A stretch of DNA of 64,000 bases from positions 186,001-250,000 of the forward strand of contig NZ_CP107575.1 in assembly GCF_025854375.1 (NCBI RefSeq), given 5' to 3'. Shown piece after piece: positions 60,793 through 64,000 of the stretch (its first letter is position 1; each line of letters opens with the position of its first letter). A model generated the notes under the pieces. The model had not been told where the DNA came from. It was given only the letters and a program-made list of their open reading frames with translations, and searched no databases. Both the position numbers and the translations under genes were made by a program. This DNA comes from Glutamicibacter sp. JL.03c (GTDB taxonomy: Bacteria; Actinomycetota; Actinomycetes; Actinomycetales; Micrococcaceae).

Positions 60793-62241
60793 TTAGACCC
60801 CGGCCCACATCTCGATGAGTCCGATACCGAAGAACAGGACGAAGGCCGCGGAGACAACCCACATCAGCGGGTGGATTTCCTTGGCGCGGCCCTGGGTGGC
60901 GCGAATGAAGACGTAGGAGATGAAGCCTGCGCCGATGCCGTTGGCGATCGAGTAGGTGAAAGGCATCAGGGTGAAGGTCAGGAAGGCCGGCAGCGCAATG
61001 CCCCAGTCGCTCCAGTCGATCTTGGAGACCTGGGTGATCATCATGAAGCCGACGACCACCAGGGCCGGAGCTACCGCTTCGAAAGGCACCAGGTAGATCA
61101 GCGGGCTCAGGAACATCGCGATGATCATCAAAAGGCCGGTGATTACCGAGGCCAAGCCGGTGCGTGCGCCTTCGCCGATGCCGGCGCCGGATTCCACGAA
61201 GATCTGCGCCGAGGAGCTGGAGGTGCCGCCGCCAATGATCGCGCCAGCGGCGTCGACCATCAGCACCTTGTCCACGTTGTCGATCTGTCCATTTTCGTCC
61301 ATGGAGCCGGCCTCGGAGGCCAGGCCCACCATGGTGCCCATGGCGTCGAAGAAGATCGAGAGCAGAATGACGAAGGCCAGCAGCGAGGCGGCGGTGAAGC
61401 CGAGCTTGCTGAAGGCGCCGAAGATGCTGACCTGTCCGATCAGCGACAGGTCAGGAAGGGTCCACTCCGGCATGGATGGAACCACCAGGGACCAGGATCC
61501 GGTTTCGAATTCGCCGATGTGGAAGATGGCTTCCAGGATGTTCGCGATCACCGCTGAGACGACGATGCTGATCAGGATCGCGCCCTTGACCTTGCGCACC
61601 ACCAGGGCCATGGTCAGCAACAGCCCGATGATGAAGACCAGGATCGGCCAGCCCATCAGTTCTCCGTCGAAGCCCAGGCCCACCGGAACGGTGGTATTCG
61701 CGGCGTCCGGGACGCGCTGGACGAAGCCCGCGTTGACCAGGCCGATCAGCGCGATGAACATGCCGATGCCCACCACGATGGCCGTTTTCAGCCCGGCCGG
61801 AACCGCATTGAAGACCGCGGTTCTGAAGCCGGTGAGCACCAGGACGAACATGACCACACCGGCAATGAGCACCAGGCCCATGACGTCGGCCCAGGTCAGT
61901 TCCGGGTTGGTGGCAACGGTGATGGCCACGAAGGCATTGACGCCAAGGCCGGTGGCCATGGCGAAGGGGTGGCGGGCCCAGATGCCCATCAGGATGGTCA
62001 GGATGCCGGCCACGAAGGCGGTCACCGCGGCAACGCGCTGGATGCCCAGCTCGCCGCCCGAGGAATCGGCGCCGGAAAGCACCAGCGGGTTGAGGACGAC
62101 GATGTAGCTCATCGCGAAGAAGGTGGCGATGCCGCCGCGAACCTCGGTGGAGAACGTCGAACGCCGTTCCGAAATCTTGAAGTACCGGTCGATGCGCGCG
62201 GCCGCAGACGTGCCGGAAGCAGTTTTGGTGGAGGAGGACAT
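60793..62241 (-). CDS. NCS2-family purine permease (AzgA-like)
   Basis: A 482-residue inner-membrane protein. The opening FKISERRSTFSTEVRGGIAT then FFAMSYIVVLNP is diagnostic of the AzgA adenine/guanine/hypoxanthine branch. VGLGFDGELMGWPILVFIIG and the later FDAMGTMVGLASEAG are further marks. It would import purine bases with protons. A dyad (62281-62312) lies upstream, which may be its operator. Confidence 0.92.
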   Translation of the reverse strand: MSSSTKTASGTSAAARIDRYFKISERRSTFSTEVRGGIATFFAMSYIVVLNPLVLSGADSSGGELGIQRVAAVTAFVAGILTILMGIWARHPFAMATGLGVNAFVAITVATNPELTWADVMGLVLIAGVVMFVLVLTGFRTAVFNAVPAGLKTAIVVGIGMFIALIGLVNAGFVQRVPDAANTTVPVGLGFDGELMGWPILVFIIGLLLTMALVVRKVKGAILISIVVSAVIANILEAIFHIGEFETGSWSLVVPSMPEWTLPDLSLIGQVSIFGAFSKLGFTAASLLAFVILLSIFFDAMGTMVGLASEAGSMDENGQIDNVDKVLMVDAAGAIIGGGTSSSSAQIFVESGAGIGEGARTGLASVITGLLMIIAMFLSPLIYLVPFEAVAPALVVVGFMMITQVSKIDWSDWGIALPAFLTFTLMPFTYSIANGIGAGFISYVFIRATQGRAKEIHPLMWVVSAAFVLFFGIGLIEMWAGV

Positions 62242-62280
62242 GGAAAAATTCTATGTGGTTTTTGTTGCCTATCGATATCT

Positions 62281-62312
62281 GATTTCTGACTAACTAGGCA
62301 CAATCAGAAATC
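62281..62312. promoter_or_regulatory. Inverted repeat between the purine permease and stress-protein genes
   Basis: GATTTCTGA (62281-62289) and TCAGAAATC (62304-62312) are perfect 9-bp arms 14 bases apart, in the 170-base divergent gap. A DNA-binding site for either promoter is likely; the binding protein is unknown. Confidence 0.5.
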
Positions 62313-62411
62313 TTTAGACCCAACTCACACCTAGTAACTGCCAAAGCAAGTACATTGGAGGTAAGGGAAATCACACCCGTGTTGATCTGAGGTTATGAAG
62401 GAGCGAGTCAG

Positions 62412-63386
62412 ATGAGTGATGAAGCGCCAGTCGCAGCAGAAAAGATCGAAGGAATTGTTGTCGGTGTTGATGGTTCGCAGCAGAGCAAGTGCGCTTTGCG
62501 GTGGGCTGAACGCGAGGCGGTGCGCCGCGGAAGCGTGCTGAATATCGTTTCCGCCTACACCATCCCGGTCTTCGCCGCGTCCTCCATGGATGCTGGATAT
62601 TCGACCTTGGATGATGACCTGATCCGCGGGGGAGCCGAGGAGATCGTCCGGCAGGCACGGGCTGATCTTGAAGGCAGCCAGGCGCAGATCCGCACCTATA
62701 TCGAGTCGGGGGACCCGGCCGGGGTGCTTCTGGATTTGAGCCGGGACGCCGAACTGGTCGTGGTTGGCACCCGCGGACGCGGTGGCTTCGTGGGGCGTTT
62801 GCTCGGCTCCGTGTCCTCCGCGCTGCCGGCCCACTCCAAGTGCCCGACCGTCGTTGTGCCTCTGTGCATGTCCAAGGAACAGGAAAGCTCTGGCGACGCG
62901 GCCGTTGAGCGCAAGTGCATCGTGGTCGGCGTGGATGGCTCTGACCGGGCCCGCTCCGCGGTGCTTGCCGCCGCCGATGCGGCCATCGCCAGCGACCTGA
63001 CCCTGCGCCTGATCTGCGCGGTTCCGCCGGTGGGCGCGGCGCTGGCGTGGATGCCGGCGACCATCGACCAGGAGGCCGTGCTGGAGGATGTCCGCTACCA
63101 GATGGGCGTGGGCACCAACTGGCTGCGTTCGCACTACCCGGAGCTGAAGATGGAAACCGATGTGGTTTCCGGGCCTCCGGTGGAAGTGCTGATCCGCGAG
63201 TCGGAGCATTCGGTGCTGACCGTGACCGGGTCACGCGGCCGTGGCGGATTTACCGGCATGCTGCTGGGCTCCACCTCGCAGGGCGTGCTGCACCATTCCA
63301 AGGGGCCGGTGATGGTGGTTCCCGATTCGGAGGATCCGCGCCTGGAGGACCGGAAGAACTTCGATACCCGGGCCCAGGAGCAGTAG
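62412..63386 (+). CDS. Tandem universal stress protein
   Basis: A 324-residue cytoplasmic protein of two UspA domains, about residues 10-150 and 170-315. Each ends with the ATP-binding pattern G-x2-G-x9-GS, seen as GTRGRGGFVGRLLGS and GSRGRGGFTGMLLGS. Tandem Usp proteins help dormancy and stress survival in actinobacteria. AAGGAG precedes ATG 62412. Confidence 0.93.
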   Translation: MSDEAPVAAEKIEGIVVGVDGSQQSKCALRWAEREAVRRGSVLNIVSAYTIPVFAASSMDAGYSTLDDDLIRGGAEEIVRQARADLEGSQAQIRTYIESGDPAGVLLDLSRDAELVVVGTRGRGGFVGRLLGSVSSALPAHSKCPTVVVPLCMSKEQESSGDAAVERKCIVVGVDGSDRARSAVLAAADAAIASDLTLRLICAVPPVGAALAWMPATIDQEAVLEDVRYQMGVGTNWLRSHYPELKMETDVVSGPPVEVLIRESEHSVLTVTGSRGRGGFTGMLLGSTSQGVLHHSKGPVMVVPDSEDPRLEDRKNFDTRAQEQ

Positions 63387-63406
63387 GCGCCAGGAGCGCT
63401 GAGGAC

Positions 63407-63433
63407 GATCAAGCAGATCAAGCAGATCAAGCA
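63407..63433 (+). repeat. Three tandem copies of a 9-bp unit
   Basis: GATCAAGCA is repeated three times without spacing, starting 21 bases after the stress-protein stop and running into the terminator stem. Confidence 0.85.
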
Positions 63434-63471
63434 GAAGGCCACGCACCCGATGGGTGCGTGGCCTTCTGCTT
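63429..63471. terminator. Bidirectional terminator hairpin
   Basis: A perfect 20-bp stem (arms 63429-63448 and 63452-63471, AAGCAGAAGGCC at the outer end) with a 3-base loop. It lies between the convergent stress-protein and NlpC/P60 genes and can serve both. Confidence 0.88.
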
Positions 63472-63492
63472 GTCGGTTTGTCGGTGGCTGCT

Positions 63493-64000
63493 TTAGTAGC
63501 GAGCTGCCTTCGAGTACAGGTTGTTGACCCAGCTCAATGGCGTCACCGAAATACCTGCATTCGGGTTGCGGGCGTGGACCACGTTGCCGTTACCGATGTA
63601 GATCGCTACGTGGTAGAACGATGAGCCGCCATTGGAGGAGGAGAACACCAGGTCGCCCGGGCGCAGGTTGCTCAGCGACACGTACTGCGGAGCGCTGAAG
63701 AACTGCTGGGTCGAGGTGCGTGGCAGGCTGATGCCCGACTGGCTGAACGCGCGCTGCGAGAAGCTCGAGCAGTCGAACGCGTTAGGGCCGTTGCCGCCGT
63801 AGACGTAGTACTTGCTTGGATCGTCAGCGGTCTTCAAGGCCCAGGCGATGGCTGCCGAGTAGCTGCGGCCAGTATCTGGCTGCGGCTCTGGCTCTGGCTC
63901 AGCGGTCTTGGTTGGCTCGGGCTTTGGAGTCGGCTTGGGCGTCGGCTTAGGCTCGGCGGTCTTCGTCGGCTTTGGCTCGGCGGTCTTGGTCGGCTTTGGC
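63493..64000 (-). CDS. NlpC/P60 cell-wall endopeptidase (partial)
   Basis: The C-terminal 169 codons of an exported peptidoglycan hydrolase. The catalytic domain has Cys in GGNGPNAFDCSSFSQRAF and His in FYHVAIYIGNGNVVHARNP. It cuts stem peptides between D-Glu and the diamino acid. Before it lies a Pro/Lys-rich linker of repeated TKTAEPKP and PTPKP units, typical of wall-spanning regions. The N-terminus and signal peptide are beyond the right edge of the window. Confidence 0.92.
   Translation of the reverse strand, partial: PKPTKTAEPKPTKTAEPKPTPKPTPKPEPTKTAEPEPEPQPDTGRSYSAAIAWALKTADDPSKYYVYGGNGPNAFDCSSFSQRAFSQSGISLPRTSTQQFFSAPQYVSLSNLRPGDLVFSSSNGGSSFYHVAIYIGNGNVVHARNPNAGISVTPLSWVNNLYSKAARY

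Overview
The window is a piece of chromosome from a high-GC Gram-positive bacterium, most likely a Glutamicibacter/Arthrobacter-type member of the Micrococcaceae. The case rests on a complete 16S-23S-5S rRNA operon without spacer tRNAs, an actinobacterial insertion in domain III of the 23S, frequent GTG/TTG starts, a DtxR/IdeR-type iron box, a DUF222-HNH gene and demethylmenaquinone methyltransferase. These family assignments come from reading motifs; no database was searched.

Layout. 1-1350: end of an iron-siderophore ABC importer operon on the minus strand under an IdeR-like box. 1350-2270: no supportable gene. 2270-6760: a visibly GC-richer cassette (MFS exporter, AraC regulator, second MFS exporter, siderophore-interacting flavoprotein), closed at 6763-8044 by a complete IS3-family element with 26-bp ends. 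Just beyond the IS lies the broken C-terminus of an alpha/beta hydrolase, so the IS marks a rearrangement junction. 8189-13080: dienelactone hydrolase, ABC-F ATPase with a long structured leader, menG, a tandem AHSA1 protein with its ArsR partner. 13278-15721: TetR regulator of the LmrA/YxaF type translationally coupled to a reductase-alpha/beta hydrolase fusion. 15786-20816: GAF-domain regulator, acetaldehyde dehydrogenase, zinc alcohol dehydrogenase, DUF779 and VOC protein, apparently an ethanol/acetaldehyde unit. 21008-26962: disulfide oxidoreductase, a GntR regulator divergent from a large FAD/Fe-S 2-hydroxyacid dehydrogenase, and a nitrilase-family amidase.

28559-33417 is an amine or amino-acid catabolic module (PucR regulator, APC permease, flavin amine oxidase). 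33418-41664 is a tricarboxylate-use module: tctC, a universal stress protein, tctB and tctA on one strand, a GntR regulator, and a divergent aconitase-isocitrate dehydrogenase pair. A shared AT-rich palindrome sits in front of both arms. 41791-43367 holds a 50-codon small ORF, a structured RNA segment with a strong intrinsic terminator, and rtcB. 43590-47367 has an orphan TPP enzyme, a secreted EEP-fold protein that seems to lack its catalytic Glu, and a glycine-rich EcsC-like protein.

47537-53570 is the rRNA operon with two sigma-A promoters, boxA-type leader signals, a G+T-rich spacer and a processing stem around the 23S. 53709-62241 carries mostly housekeeping genes: RibD-like reductase, GDPD, AlaX, AzlCD, thiamine-binding protein, O-methyltransferase, GNAT, spermidine synthase-like protein, DUF2087 protein and purine permease. 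62412-64000 has a tandem universal stress protein converging on a secreted NlpC/P60 endopeptidase cut by the window edge.

The items most worth a second look are the rtcB upstream unit (small ORF, structured RNA, terminator), the ABC-F leader with a 4-codon uORF, the GntR tricarboxylate regulon with an unusual aconitase, and the reductase-hydrolase fusion.
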